DNA from: Amycolatopsis roodepoortensis
GTDB lineage: Bacteria; Actinomycetota; Actinomycetes; Mycobacteriales; Pseudonocardiaceae
DNA: 64,000 bases
Reading direction: 5' to 3'
NCBI RefSeq assembly: GCF_014873915.1
Contig: NZ_JADBEJ010000005.1
Span: forward strand, 1,612,001 to 1,676,000
Each line of letters begins with the position of its first letter. Within the stretch, counting starts at the first letter, position 1. The translations under genes and the position numbers were made by a program. Below are positions 34,394 through 43,526 of this stretch, piece by piece. A model generated the notes under the pieces. The model had not been told where the DNA came from, did not search any database, and was given only the letters and a program-made list of their open reading frames with translations.

Positions 34394-35518
34394 ATGAGCG
34401 AGGAGAACGGCCGTCCGGATACGGCCGCCGAGGTCGCGAAGGGCCGCAGGGGTCCGTTGCGCCTGCTCAACCGCACGCTCAGCAAGGCGTGGGACGGCAA
34501 CATCTTCTCCGAGGCCGCCGAAGCCGCGTTCTGGCAGACGCTCTCCCTGCCGCCACTGCTGCTGGGGCTCCTCGGTTGCCTCGGCTTCGTCGGCGACTGG
34601 TTCGGCCAGGAGGTCGTGACCGCGGTCCACGACCGGATCATCACCTTCAGCAAGACGATCTTCAGCGACAACGCCGTCCACGACATCATCGAGCCGACGG
34701 TCAACAGCATCCTGTTCGTCGGCAAGGGCGAGATCGTCTCGGTCGGCTTCCTGATCTCCCTGTGGGCGGGTTCGTCGGCGATGTCGTCGTTCGTCGACGC
34801 CATCACCGTGGCGCACGACCAGTACGGCGTCCGCAACGACGTGTGGCAGCGGATCTTCGCGCTGCTGCTGTACCTGGCCGGGCTGGTCATCCTGGTGGTC
34901 GGGCTGCCGCTGCTGGCGATCGGGCCGGACCTGCTCCCCCAGTTCTTCCCCACCGACTGGCGCGGCACGGTGTCGTACTGGGTCGGCACGCTGTACTACC
35001 CCGTGCTGGCCGTGATGATCGTGCTCGCGCTGACGACGCTGTACAAGCTCGCCTTGCCGCGCAGGCTGCCGTGGCACCGGGGGCTGCCGGGCGCCGTGCT
35101 CGCCATGGTCGTGTTCCTGCTTTCCAGTATCGGGCTGCGGATCTACCTGAACTGGATCACCAAGACCGGCTACACCTACGGCGCGCTCGCCGCGCCGATC
35201 GCGTTCCTGTTGCTGATGTTCTTCATCGGGCTCGCGGTGGTCGGCGGCGCGTACTTCAACAGCGCGATCCAGGAACTGTGGCCCGCCAAGGCGACGAAAC
35301 GGCAGCGCCGGAAATGGCGGCGGCTGGAAATGGAACGAGCGAACGAACGGATCCGCGCCGAAGAGGGTCGCAAACTGTGGGAACGGACGACGGTCCCGCT
35401 CCGCCGTCCCCGCCAGAACGGCGATTCCCCCGACGGTGACCCCGAACACGTGTCGGAACAATCGGTGAACGAGGAAACGCAGAGCGAAGCCGATTCGGTG
35501 ACAGACCGGCGAAGTTGA
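34394..35518 (+). CDS. YihY/virulence factor BrkB family membrane protein
   Basis: 374 aa, six spans between about residues 40 and 310. Family landmarks EAAEAAFWQTLSLPPLLLGLLG near TM1 and GAYFNSAIQELW after the last span. Basic, then acidic C-terminal tail. The ATG at 34394 is chosen because GGAGGAG (34383-34389) lies directly upstream; the longer frame from 34229 is unlikely. Rv2707 is the likely mycobacterial counterpart. Function unknown, sometimes misnamed RNase BN. Confidence 0.85.
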   Translation: MSEENGRPDTAAEVAKGRRGPLRLLNRTLSKAWDGNIFSEAAEAAFWQTLSLPPLLLGLLGCLGFVGDWFGQEVVTAVHDRIITFSKTIFSDNAVHDIIEPTVNSILFVGKGEIVSVGFLISLWAGSSAMSSFVDAITVAHDQYGVRNDVWQRIFALLLYLAGLVILVVGLPLLAIGPDLLPQFFPTDWRGTVSYWVGTLYYPVLAVMIVLALTTLYKLALPRRLPWHRGLPGAVLAMVVFLLSSIGLRIYLNWITKTGYTYGALAAPIAFLLLMFFIGLAVVGGAYFNSAIQELWPAKATKRQRRKWRRLEMERANERIRAEEGRKLWERTTVPLRRPRQNGDSPDGDPEHVSEQSVNEETQSEADSVTDRRS

Positions 35519-35637
35519 GCGGAACCTCATCCCGAAGTCGTACTCGGATTCCACCCGTGGTGTGAATCCACCCCACCCCCTGCCGTGAAAAGCTCGCGAT
35601 AACCGCCCGTCCCGAGCCATTCCTGGGGGAAACCGTC

Positions 35638-38600
35638 ATGTCCACGCTGGCCAGACTGAGCCTGCGCAACCGAAGTCTCATCGGGCTGCTCGCCCTGGTG
35701 GTGATCGGCTTCGGCGCCTTCGCCCTGCCACAGCTGAAGCAGCAGCTGTTCCCGTCACTGCAGTTCCCGCAGGCGCAGATCATCACGCCGTACGCGGGCG
35801 CGTCGCCGGACGCGGTCGACCGTCAGGTCACCGAGCCGCTCGAGGGCGGGCTGCAGGGGTTGAAGGGGCTCGAAGAGCTGAGCTCGACGTCGTCGGAGGG
35901 GCTGTCGCGGGTCACCGCCCAGTTCGAATTCGGCACGGACATCGACGCGGCGGTCGGGCAGATCCAGCGCGTCGTCGACGGGCTGAAGGCACGGCTGCCG
36001 CAGAACAGCGAGCCGACGGTTTCGGCGGGCTCCACCGACGATCTCCCGGTCGTGCTGCTGGCCGCCGGGACCACCGGTGACCCGCAGGCGCTCGCGCCCG
36101 CGCTGACCGGGGAGGTCGCGCCGGAGCTGCGGAAGATCGACGGTGTCCGCGAGGTCGATGTGACCGGCGCGCGGCAGCCGCGGGTGACCATCGCGCTGGA
36201 CTACGCGAAGCTGGCGGCCGCGGGGGTCGACCAGTCGTCGATCGCCACCACGCTGCAGACCGCCGGCGCCGCCGTCCCGGCCGGGACGCTGACCGAAGGC
36301 GGCAAGACGCTCACCGTCCAGGTCGGCGGCGGACCGACCACAGTGGACACGATCAAGAACCTTCACCTGACACCGGCTTCCCGTCCCGGCGCACAGGCGG
36401 CCAAGCCCGTCTCGGTCAAACTGGGCGACGTCGCGGACGTGCAGGCGGGCTTCGCGCCGCCGACGTCGATCACCCGCACCAACGGCAAGCCGAGCCTCGG
36501 CCTGTCGATCACCATGGTGGAGAACGGGAACGCGGTCGCGATCTCGGAAGCGGTGCGGGACAAGCTGCCCGAGCTGTCGAAGAAGATCGGCGCCGAGATG
36601 AGCGTCGTGTTCGACCAGGGCACCCCGGTCAAGGACGCGATCAGCGGCCTGACCACCGAAGGGCTGCTCGGGCTGGCGTTCGCGGTCGTGGTGATCCTGC
36701 TGTTCCTGTTGTCGGTGCGCTCCACCCTGGTGACGGCGGTGTCGATCCCGCTTTCGGTGGTCGTGGCGCTGCTGGCGTTGTGGACCGGCGATCTCTCGCT
36801 GAACCTGCTCACCCTCGGCGCGCTCACCATCGCCATCGGGCGGGTGGTCGACGACTCGATCGTGGTGCTGGAGAACATCAAACGACATCTGGCCTACGGC
36901 GAGGAGAAGGAGCGCGCGGTCCTCGACGGCGTGCGCGAGGTCGCGGGCGCCGTGACGTCGTCCACCCTCACCACGGTCGCGGTGTTCCTGCCGATCGCCT
37001 TCGTGGGCGGGTTCGTCGGCGAGCTGTTCTCGCCGTTCGCGATCACCGTCACCGTGGCGCTGCTGGCGTCGCTCCTGGTGTCGCTGACGATCGTGCCGGT
37101 GCTCGCGTACTGGTTCCTCAAGCCGCCCAAGACGCCGGCGGACGAGCGCGAGGCCGAGCTCACGCGCCAGGCCGCCGAGGACAAGGAACGCCGTGGGCTG
37201 CTGCAGCGCGGGTACGTCCCGGTGATCAGGTTCGCCACCCGGCGCCGCGTCACCGTGGTCCTGCTGGCGCTGATCATCTTCGGTGGCACGGTCGGGCTGG
37301 CCTCGCAGCTGAACACGAACTTCCTCGACCAGTCCGGTTCGACGACGCTGAGCCTTTCGCAGAAGCTGCCGCCCGGCACCAGTTCCGAGGCCAAGGAGAA
37401 GGCCGCCGGCGCGGTGGAGGAGGCGCTCGCCGCCGAACCCAGCGTCGAGACCTACCAGGTCAGCATCGGCGGGGGCAACTTCTTCGGCGGCGGCGGGACG
37501 GCCACCAGCATCCAGGTCACCGTCGCCAAGGACACCGACCTCGACGCGCTGTCGGAGCGGTTGCGGGGCAAGCTCGACAAGCCGGAACTCGGCGAGGTCA
37601 AGATCGGCGCGGAAGCGGGCGGGTTCAACTCCGACCAGATCTCGATCACCGTCACCGCGCCGGACGAAGCCGCGCTGAAGCCCGCCGCCGAACAGGTCCG
37701 CCAAGCGTTGTCCGGTGTCCCGGATCTCACCGAGGTGACCAGTGACCTCGCGCAGGGCTCGCCGCGGGTGCAGGTCGAGGTCGACGCCGCCAAGGCCGCC
37801 GCGAGCGGGCTTTCGGCGACCACGATCGGCCAGATCGCGAACCAGGCCATCGCCGGCCGCACGGTGACGCAGCTGCCGGTCGACGGCAGGCGCACGGACA
37901 TCGTGCTGCGCGCGGGCACGGCGCCGGTGTCGGTCGACGCGGTCAAGGCGCTGCCGATCCCGAGCGCGGCCGGCGTGGTGCGGCTGGACTCCGTCGCCAC
38001 CGTGTCCACAGTGGACGGACCGGCCGCGGTGCACCGTACCTCGGGTGAACTGAGCACCACGGTCACCGCCAAGAACACCGGCGCGGACCTGGCCGCCACC
38101 ACGAAGGCCATCCAGTCCAAGTTGGACGGTCTGACCTTCGCCGGCGGCGCGGCGTACCAGCTCGGCGGCGTCAGCGAGGACCAGCAGGAGGCCTTCGGGA
38201 ACCTGTTCCTCGCGCTGCTGGCCGCGATCGCGATCGTCTACCTGATCATGGTGGCGACGTTCCGCAGCCTGATCCAGCCGCTGATCCTGCTGGTGTCGAT
38301 CCCGTTCGCGGCGACCGGCGCGATCGGGCTGCTGCTGGCCACCGGTACCGCGCTGGGCCTGCCCGCGCTGATCGGGATGCTGATGCTCGTCGGCATCGTG
38401 GTGACCAACGCGATCGTGCTGATCGACCTGGTCAACCAGTACCGGGCCGCGGGGATGAGCGTCGCCGACGCCGTCGTCGAAGGCGGCAGGCGACGGCTGC
38501 GGCCGATCCTGATGACCGCGGCGGCGACCATCTTCGCGCTGGTCCCGATGGCGCTCGGGCTGACCGGGCAGGGCGGGTTCATCGGGCAGCCGCTGGCGAT

Positions 38601-38766
38601 CGTGGTCATCGGCGGGCTGGTCAGCTCGACCCTGCTGACGCTGATCCTGGTGCCGACGCTGTACACGATGGTCGAGACACGGAAAGAGCGTCGCCGCGCG
38701 AAGAAGGACGCCCGCCGGTCTTCGGCCCCGGCCACCGAAACGCTGACGCCGGAGCCGGCTTCGTAG
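35638..38766 (+). CDS. RND-family efflux transporter (AcrB/SwrC-like)
   Basis: 1042 aa. Standard HAE-RND layout: TM1 (about 12-34), a periplasmic-type porter domain (about 40-330), TM2-6, a second porter domain, and TM7-12 near the C-terminus. Proton-relay acidic residues appear in TM4 (GRVVDDSIVVLENI). The porter domain has a GGGNFFGGGG insertion. It stands alone: no membrane-fusion or TetR gene is adjacent, as in SwrC of Bacillus. Substrate unknown, probably amphipathic compounds. A GC hairpin follows. Confidence 0.92.
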   Translation: MSTLARLSLRNRSLIGLLALVVIGFGAFALPQLKQQLFPSLQFPQAQIITPYAGASPDAVDRQVTEPLEGGLQGLKGLEELSSTSSEGLSRVTAQFEFGTDIDAAVGQIQRVVDGLKARLPQNSEPTVSAGSTDDLPVVLLAAGTTGDPQALAPALTGEVAPELRKIDGVREVDVTGARQPRVTIALDYAKLAAAGVDQSSIATTLQTAGAAVPAGTLTEGGKTLTVQVGGGPTTVDTIKNLHLTPASRPGAQAAKPVSVKLGDVADVQAGFAPPTSITRTNGKPSLGLSITMVENGNAVAISEAVRDKLPELSKKIGAEMSVVFDQGTPVKDAISGLTTEGLLGLAFAVVVILLFLLSVRSTLVTAVSIPLSVVVALLALWTGDLSLNLLTLGALTIAIGRVVDDSIVVLENIKRHLAYGEEKERAVLDGVREVAGAVTSSTLTTVAVFLPIAFVGGFVGELFSPFAITVTVALLASLLVSLTIVPVLAYWFLKPPKTPADEREAELTRQAAEDKERRGLLQRGYVPVIRFATRRRVTVVLLALIIFGGTVGLASQLNTNFLDQSGSTTLSLSQKLPPGTSSEAKEKAAGAVEEALAAEPSVETYQVSIGGGNFFGGGGTATSIQVTVAKDTDLDALSERLRGKLDKPELGEVKIGAEAGGFNSDQISITVTAPDEAALKPAAEQVRQALSGVPDLTEVTSDLAQGSPRVQVEVDAAKAAASGLSATTIGQIANQAIAGRTVTQLPVDGRRTDIVLRAGTAPVSVDAVKALPIPSAAGVVRLDSVATVSTVDGPAAVHRTSGELSTTVTAKNTGADLAATTKAIQSKLDGLTFAGGAAYQLGGVSEDQQEAFGNLFLALLAAIAIVYLIMVATFRSLIQPLILLVSIPFAATGAIGLLLATGTALGLPALIGMLMLVGIVVTNAIVLIDLVNQYRAAGMSVADAVVEGGRRRLRPILMTAAATIFALVPMALGLTGQGGFIGQPLAIVVIGGLVSSTLLTLILVPTLYTMVETRKERRRAKKDARRSSAPATETLTPEPAS

Positions 38767-38780
38767 ACCTGGGGGCGGGA

Positions 38781-38823
38781 GGGAGGCGCGCCGGGGCCGG
38801 GTGGGCGCCCGGCGCGCCTTCCC
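38781..38823 (+). terminator. GC hairpin downstream of RND gene
   Basis: 15-nt arm beginning GGGAGGCGCGCCGGG, complementary (one bulge) to 38808-38823, with a 12-nt loop. It lies 15 nt after the stop. There is no U-tract. Confidence 0.5.
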
Positions 38824-38861
38824 GCATTCGGCCGACTAACTGCGCCTGCCTCGACGGCAAG

Positions 38862-38914
38862 TACGTGAAGGCCCCCTTCACTGCGCTAGACGCAATGAAG
38901 GGGGCCTTCACGTA
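38862..38914. repeat. 53-bp intergenic palindrome, family A copy 2
   Basis: Perfect 19-nt outer arms (left TACGTGAAGGCCCCCTTCA) and an inner TGCG/CGCA stem with a 5-nt loop. Outer arms share GTGAAGGCCCCCTTC with the elements at 32307 and 43527, but the core differs. Confidence 0.85.
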
Positions 38915-38936
38915 ATTGGGGGCGGCGCGGCAAGCC

Positions 38937-39027
38937 GCAACTCGCGTGATTGAGGGCGTAACTCGCGTGATTGGAGCAGGTACGCCTCCAATCACGCGAG
39001 TTACGCGTCCGATCACGCGAGTCACGC
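38937..39027. repeat. Four-unit palindrome built from a 20-nt repeat
   Basis: Two direct copies of a unit resembling CGTAACTCGCGTGATTGGAG (38937-38956 and 38957-38980) face two inverted copies (38985-39005 and 39006-39027), so the whole stretch can fold into one long stem or several smaller ones. The rightmost unit contains the last codon and stop of the secreted protein gene that ends at 39022. Confidence 0.75.
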
Positions 39028-39858
39028 CTTACGGAACCGCCAGGTCTTGCTGTCGAAGGCCACGCACCACGACGGCGAAAGCATGACGACCCGCAGGGTC
39101 CCGTCGGCGGCGACGTCGATGCCCTCGGTCTCGAAGTTCCCGCTGCAGGTGCTCTTCAGCGGCAGCTGCCCCAGCGACGTGACCCGCCCGGTCACGTCCG
39201 AACCGGACAGCGCGCCGGAGAGGTCGACCTGCAGCAGCGGCTTCGTGGTCCCGAACAGGGAGCCCTCGGGGTCGTCGGACGCGCAGAGCAGCCGGGTCGC
39301 GGTGAGGAAGTCGCAGCCCTGGATGTCCCGCACCGGCTTGTCGAGCCGGATCGCGGACGCGTACGGCAGGTTCGCCGACGGGTTCGTGTGCGCGACGCCG
39401 GGCATCGGGTGCACGAGGAGCCGGTCCATCGTGCCCCATTCGCCCGCCACCATCCAGCGCGCGTCGGGTGTCACGGCGGCGAACGAGTTGTTGTTCGCCT
39501 CCCACGACTCCAGCGTGTGCGTGTAGTTCGCCCACGTCCCATTGGGCGACTCGACGCGGAAGAGCTTCGCTCCCCTGTCGTCGCGCTGGTACGGCTCGAC
39601 GTACCAGCCTTGGGCGGAGCCGGGGTCGCCCACGTGGTTCCAGCCCTGGGACGAGAGGTTCACGGGAACGGTCGCGATCCCGGTGTAGCGGTAGATCGTC
39701 CCGGACGGCCGTTCGATGGTGGCCAGGCCCTGGCCCTCGTCGAGCGGGCGGGCGTTGTCCGAGCCGACGGTGGTCCAGCCGGTGACGGCTTGGGCGGCGG
39801 CGGGTGAGAACACCGCGACCAACGCGGCGATGGCGAGCACGATCCCGGTTCTACGCAT
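39022..39858 (-). CDS. Secreted protein of unknown function, 278 aa
   Basis: Sec signal peptide (RRTGIVLAIAALVAVFSPAAAQA, cleavage near residue 24). The mature part is a single extracellular domain with four cysteines that could form disulfides (GCDFLTATRLLC and TCSGNF...WCVAF). Repeated strand-turn patterns suggest a beta-propeller. It resembles the 399-aa secreted protein at 15307 in style, but I cannot show homology. The stop codon lies in the four-unit palindrome. Function unknown. Confidence 0.75.
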   Translation of the reverse strand: MRRTGIVLAIAALVAVFSPAAAQAVTGWTTVGSDNARPLDEGQGLATIERPSGTIYRYTGIATVPVNLSSQGWNHVGDPGSAQGWYVEPYQRDDRGAKLFRVESPNGTWANYTHTLESWEANNNSFAAVTPDARWMVAGEWGTMDRLLVHPMPGVAHTNPSANLPYASAIRLDKPVRDIQGCDFLTATRLLCASDDPEGSLFGTTKPLLQVDLSGALSGSDVTGRVTSLGQLPLKSTCSGNFETEGIDVAADGTLRVVMLSPSWCVAFDSKTWRFRKA

Positions 39859-39978
39859 GAAGGCTCCGTCCCGGCGGGTTTTCGCTGGCGCGTACTGATT
39901 ACCAGCGAAGACCGGGACGGGCAGCCACCATGTGAAGGATTTTCAGATTTTGTCCGGTTTCGGACACCGGACGGACAC

Positions 39979-40221
39979 TCAGTCGCCCGGCTTGAGGCCG
40001 TCGTAGATCTTCTTGCAGTCCGGGCAGACCGGCGAACCGGGCTTCGCCGACTTCGTCACCGGGAAGACCTCACCGCACAGCGCCACCACGTGCGTGCCCA
40101 TGACCGCGCTTTCGGCGATCTTGTTCTTGCGCACGTAGTGGAACATCTTCGGCGAATCGTCGTCGGTGCCGTCGGTGCCCTCGGGACGGGTATCCGGCTT
40201 CGGAAGGGTCTGTGTACTCAC
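39979..40221 (-). CDS. DUF3039 zinc-binding protein
   Basis: 80 aa, DUF3039 family. Candidate metal ligands are the cysteine in HVVALCGEVF and CPDC near the C-terminus, plus HYV near the centre. The start GTG at 40221 gives the usual STQTLP N-terminus. A run GGAGGG directly abuts the GTG, so initiation is unusual: a three-codon ORF (ATG GAG GGG TGA) reads into the start and may couple it. It diverges from the spo0M gene, 58 bp away. Function unknown. Confidence 0.8.
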   Translation of the reverse strand: MSTQTLPKPDTRPEGTDGTDDDSPKMFHYVRKNKIAESAVMGTHVVALCGEVFPVTKSAKPGSPVCPDCKKIYDGLKPGD

Positions 40222-40279
40222 CCCTCCATTGTGCCCCAAATCCTCCTGCGCACACCGACGACCTGGCAGGATCTCGCCC

Positions 40280-41086
40280 ATGTTCCAGAAGGTGCTCGCG
40301 ACATTCGGCTCGGGCGGGGCGAAGATCGACGCCCGGCTGCTCGACCGCACGATCTCCCCCGGCCGCCCGTTGCGCGGCGAGGTCCTGCTGCTCGGCGGCG
40401 AAGTCGATCAAGAGATCAACGGCCTCTCGGTGAAGCTGCTCGCCAGGGTCACCCTCCCGGACGAACGCCGCCCCGGCGTCGAGGACCTCGAATTCGGCAC
40501 CCAGCAGCTGGCGGGCAACGAGCGGATCGGGCCGGGACAGCAGGTCCGCCTCCCGTTCGAGGTGGCCCTGCCCTGGGAGACGCCGATCTCCAGCGTCTTC
40601 GGCAAACCGCTGACCGGGATGGCCGTCGGCCTGCAGACCTGCCTCGACATCGCGAACTCCGTGACCGACCCGGTCGACGTCGACGCCGCCGCGATCGAGC
40701 CGCTGCCGGCGCAGAAACGGATCCTGGACGCCTTCAGCCGGATCGGGTTCGTCTTCCGCGAGGCCGTACTGGAACGCGGCCGGATCAACGGAGCCGTCCA
40801 GCAACTCCCGTTCTTCCAGGAGATCCGCTTCACCCCTTCACCGCGGTTCGCCCCCGTGTTCACCTCGGTGGCGGTGACCTTCCTGTCGTCGGCGTCGGAG
40901 ACACAGGTCGTGCTGGAGGTGACCAAACGGGTCCGGGTGTCCAAGAGCGGCGGGTTCGGCGGCCGCGGCCAGGAGTTCCTCGGCCTGTTCAAGGTCGACC
41001 ACGCCGCGCTGGAGCGGGTCAAGTGGGAGCCGCAGCTCGAAGGGTGGCTGCACGAGGTGGCCAAGGCGCGCGGGATCTTCGACTGA
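40280..41086 (+). CDS. Spo0M-family protein (arrestin-like)
   Basis: 268 aa, sporulation-control protein Spo0M family: N-terminal FQKVLATFGSGGAKIDARLLD, PGRPLRGEVLLLGG and IPV-like strands of an arrestin fold; C-terminal WEPQLEGWLHEVAKARGIFD. In Bacillus, Spo0M affects sporulation and cell division; the function in actinobacteria is unknown. The ATG has CAGGA upstream. The HD-domain gene starts in its stop codon (TGATG). Confidence 0.88.
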   Translation: MFQKVLATFGSGGAKIDARLLDRTISPGRPLRGEVLLLGGEVDQEINGLSVKLLARVTLPDERRPGVEDLEFGTQQLAGNERIGPGQQVRLPFEVALPWETPISSVFGKPLTGMAVGLQTCLDIANSVTDPVDVDAAAIEPLPAQKRILDAFSRIGFVFREAVLERGRINGAVQQLPFFQEIRFTPSPRFAPVFTSVAVTFLSSASETQVVLEVTKRVRVSKSGGFGGRGQEFLGLFKVDHAALERVKWEPQLEGWLHEVAKARGIFD

Positions 41087-41730
41087 TGGAGTGGCCCACC
41101 GCGATCACCCGGCTCGGCGGCGATCACCAGCTCGCCGCCGTCGCGTGGAACGACCTCCAGACCCGCTACGCCGAACCGCATCGCCGCTACCACGATCTCC
41201 GGCACGTCACGGCGGTCGCCCACGACAGCGGCGACCTCGCCGTCGCCTTCGGCCTGGGCTCCCGCGAACGTGCCCTGGTCGCCGTCGCCGCGTGGACGCA
41301 CGACGTCGTCTACGACGCCCGCCCCGGCGAGGACGAACGGGCGAGCGCCGCCTGGACGCGCGACGAACTCACCAACGCCGGCGTCCCCGAGGCGGATGTC
41401 GAGCGTGCCGAAGAACTGGTCCTGAGCACGATCCACCACGCCGCCCCGGACGACGACCTGCTCGCCACGGCGCTGCTCGACGCCGACCTCGCCATCCTCG
41501 GTGCGCCGCCGGAGCGCTACGAGGAGTACGCGAGCGGTGTCCGAGAGGAGTACTCGATCTACTCGGACGAGGACTGGCGGGCGGGACGCGTGGCCGTGCT
41601 GGAGAACCTGCTGGCCAGGCCGCGGCTGTACCGCAGCGACATCGCGCGGGCACGCTGGGAGAGCAAGGCACGCGGGAACCTCGCGAACGAACTGACCCGA
41701 TGGCGTGACGCGGACCCACATCACCGATGA
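41086..41730 (+). CDS. HD-superfamily metal-dependent phosphohydrolase
   Basis: 214 aa. HD-domain ligands: YHDLRHV (about residue 33), WTHDVVYD (HD pair near 64), and a later HH (STIHHAA) and D (LLDADLAIL). This small group is usually annotated as predicted metal-dependent phosphohydrolase acting on nucleotides or nucleotide analogues. Starts inside the spo0M stop codon. PsuG follows 9 nt later, so a four-gene operon Spo0M-HD-PsuG-PsuK is likely. Confidence 0.85.
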   Translation: MEWPTAITRLGGDHQLAAVAWNDLQTRYAEPHRRYHDLRHVTAVAHDSGDLAVAFGLGSRERALVAVAAWTHDVVYDARPGEDERASAAWTRDELTNAGVPEADVERAEELVLSTIHHAAPDDDLLATALLDADLAILGAPPERYEEYASGVREEYSIYSDEDWRAGRVAVLENLLARPRLYRSDIARARWESKARGNLANELTRWRDADPHHR

Positions 41731-41739
41731 TGTTCGTTC

Positions 41740-42657
41740 GTGACTCCGCAACTGTCCCTTCACGAAGAGGTCGCCTCCGCCCTCGCCGCCGGTGACCCCG
41801 TCGTCGCGCTGGAGAGCACCATCCTCTCCCACGGTCTCCCGCCCGGCCGCAACCTCGACGTCGCCCGGCGGCTGGAGAAGGTCGTGCGCGACGGCGGCGC
41901 CGTCCCCGCGACCATCGCCGTCCTCGACGGTGTCCCTCTGATCGGCCTCACCGGTGAGCAACTGGAACGTGTCTGCGCGCCCGGCGCGGATCTGGACAAG
42001 CTCTCCCTGCGCGACATCGGCCCGGCCGTCGGCCTCGGCCGCTCCGGGGCGACGACGGTCGCGAGCACGGCGGCGCTGGCCGCCGCGGCCGGGATCGGCA
42101 TGTTCGCCACCGGCGGGCTGGGCGGCGTGCACCAGGGAGCGGCGCAGAGCTGGGACGTGTCGGCGGATCTCGGCGTGCTCGCGAAGGTGCCGACCACGGT
42201 CGTCTGTTCCGGCGTGAAGTCGGTGCTCGACATCGCCGCGACCCTCGAAGTGCTGGAGACCAACTCGGTACCGGTGCTGGGGTACCGCACCGGCGAGTTC
42301 CCCGCGTTCTACCTCCGCTCGTCCGGTTTCGAGGTGCCGTGGCGGGTCGACGACGCCGCGCAGGCCGCCTCGGTCATCGCCGCCCACCGGGTACACGCGG
42401 ATTCCGGTGTCCTGCTGGCGAATCCGATCCCGGAAGCGTCCGAAATGGACAAGGAGCTGCACGACCGGCTGCTCGCCGAAGGGCTGGGACTCCTCAAGTC
42501 GCGCGGCGTGCACGGCAAGGACGTCACGCCGGTGCTGCTGGAGCACTTCCACACCGCCAGCGAAGGCGTGAGCCTGGACGCGAACGAGGCGCTGGTGCTG
42601 TCCAACGCCGAGCTGGCCACCGAAGTCGCCGTCGCGCTCGCCGGGACCGCCGCATGA
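41740..42657 (+). CDS. psuG: Pseudouridine-5'-phosphate glycosidase
   Basis: 305 aa. Family motifs: ALESTILSHGLPPGRN (catalytic Glu near residue 25), ATGGLGGVHQGA in the middle and GKDVTPVLLEHFHTASEG near the C-terminus. It cleaves pseudouridine 5'-phosphate to uracil and ribose 5-phosphate (Mn2+ dependent in E. coli YeiN). Starts at GTG. The kinase gene psuK overlaps its stop by 4 nt, giving a complete two-step pseudouridine salvage. Confidence 0.93.
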   Translation: MTPQLSLHEEVASALAAGDPVVALESTILSHGLPPGRNLDVARRLEKVVRDGGAVPATIAVLDGVPLIGLTGEQLERVCAPGADLDKLSLRDIGPAVGLGRSGATTVASTAALAAAAGIGMFATGGLGGVHQGAAQSWDVSADLGVLAKVPTTVVCSGVKSVLDIAATLEVLETNSVPVLGYRTGEFPAFYLRSSGFEVPWRVDDAAQAASVIAAHRVHADSGVLLANPIPEASEMDKELHDRLLAEGLGLLKSRGVHGKDVTPVLLEHFHTASEGVSLDANEALVLSNAELATEVAVALAGTAA

Positions 42658-43526
42658 GCGGCATCGTCGTCGTCGGCGACGTCGGTCTCGACGTCGTCGC
42701 GCGGCACGAGGGCCCCATCCCGCACGGCGGCGACATCCGCGCGAAGGTCCACTTCACCAGCGGCGGCGCGGGCGCGAACACCGCGCTGTGGCTGCGGGCC
42801 GAGGGGACGGAGACCACGCTGGTCGCGCGGATCGGCGACGACTCCGGCGGCCGCATGGTGAAGAGCGAACTGGAGGCGGCGGGCGTCCGCTGCGAGTTCG
42901 CGGTGGACCCCGAGGAACCGACGTTCTGCGTCGTCGTGCTCGTCGACGGCGCCGGTGAGCGGAGCATGCTCGCCGACCGCGCCGCCAACGCGAAGTTCAG
43001 CCCCGAAGACGTCACCGAGGCGGCGCTGCGCGGGGCGAGCCACCTGCACCTCTCGGGGTACGTCCTGCTGTACCCGTCGTCGCGGCCGGCCGCGCTCGCG
43101 GCGCTGGCGGCGGCGAAGAAGGCGGGGCTGACGACGTCGGTCGATCCGCAGGCGGCGACGCTGATCACCGATCCCGCGGCCTTCCTCGACGACGTGCGCG
43201 GGGTCGACCTGCTGATGCCGAACACCAGCGAGCTGGTCGCGCTGACCGGGTCGAGCGATCCCGAGGCGGCGAAGGAACTGCTGGACTACGTCGGCGAGGT
43301 CGTGGTCACGGCCGGTCTCGACGGCGCCAGCTGGATCGACGCGAGCGGCACCATCACCTCGGTGCCGTCGCAGCCCGCGGAATGCGTCGACTCCACCGGC
43401 GCCGGGGACGCGTTCGACGCCGGGGTGCTCGCGGCGTGGCTGCGCGGCGAGTCCACCGCGGAGGTGCTTCGGGCCGGTACCCGGCTGGGTGCCCAGGCGG
43501 TTTCGAAGGTCGGGCCGCAGCCCTGA
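42654..43526 (+). CDS. psuK: PfkB-family kinase, probable pseudouridine kinase
   Basis: 290 aa. PfkB fold with GGAGANTALWLRAEG (about 39-53), and the C-terminal anion hole and catalytic Asp in STGAGDAFDAG (about 254-264). The ATG is inside the psuG stop codon (ATGA), so pseudouridine kinase is by far the likeliest role. It makes pseudouridine 5'-phosphate for PsuG. The stop codon is immediately followed by the 57-bp palindrome. Confidence 0.88.
   Translation: MSGIVVVGDVGLDVVARHEGPIPHGGDIRAKVHFTSGGAGANTALWLRAEGTETTLVARIGDDSGGRMVKSELEAAGVRCEFAVDPEEPTFCVVVLVDGAGERSMLADRAANAKFSPEDVTEAALRGASHLHLSGYVLLYPSSRPAALAALAAAKKAGLTTSVDPQAATLITDPAAFLDDVRGVDLLMPNTSELVALTGSSDPEAAKELLDYVGEVVVTAGLDGASWIDASGTITSVPSQPAECVDSTGAGDAFDAGVLAAWLRGESTAEVLRAGTRLGAQAVSKVGPQP

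Noticed and set aside
34394..35518. Ribonuclease BN
   Set aside because: YihY proteins were once misnamed so; this is a six-span membrane protein without nuclease motifs.
38937..39027. CRISPR-like array
   Set aside because: Only four units, half of them inverted, without spacers of constant length and without cas genes.
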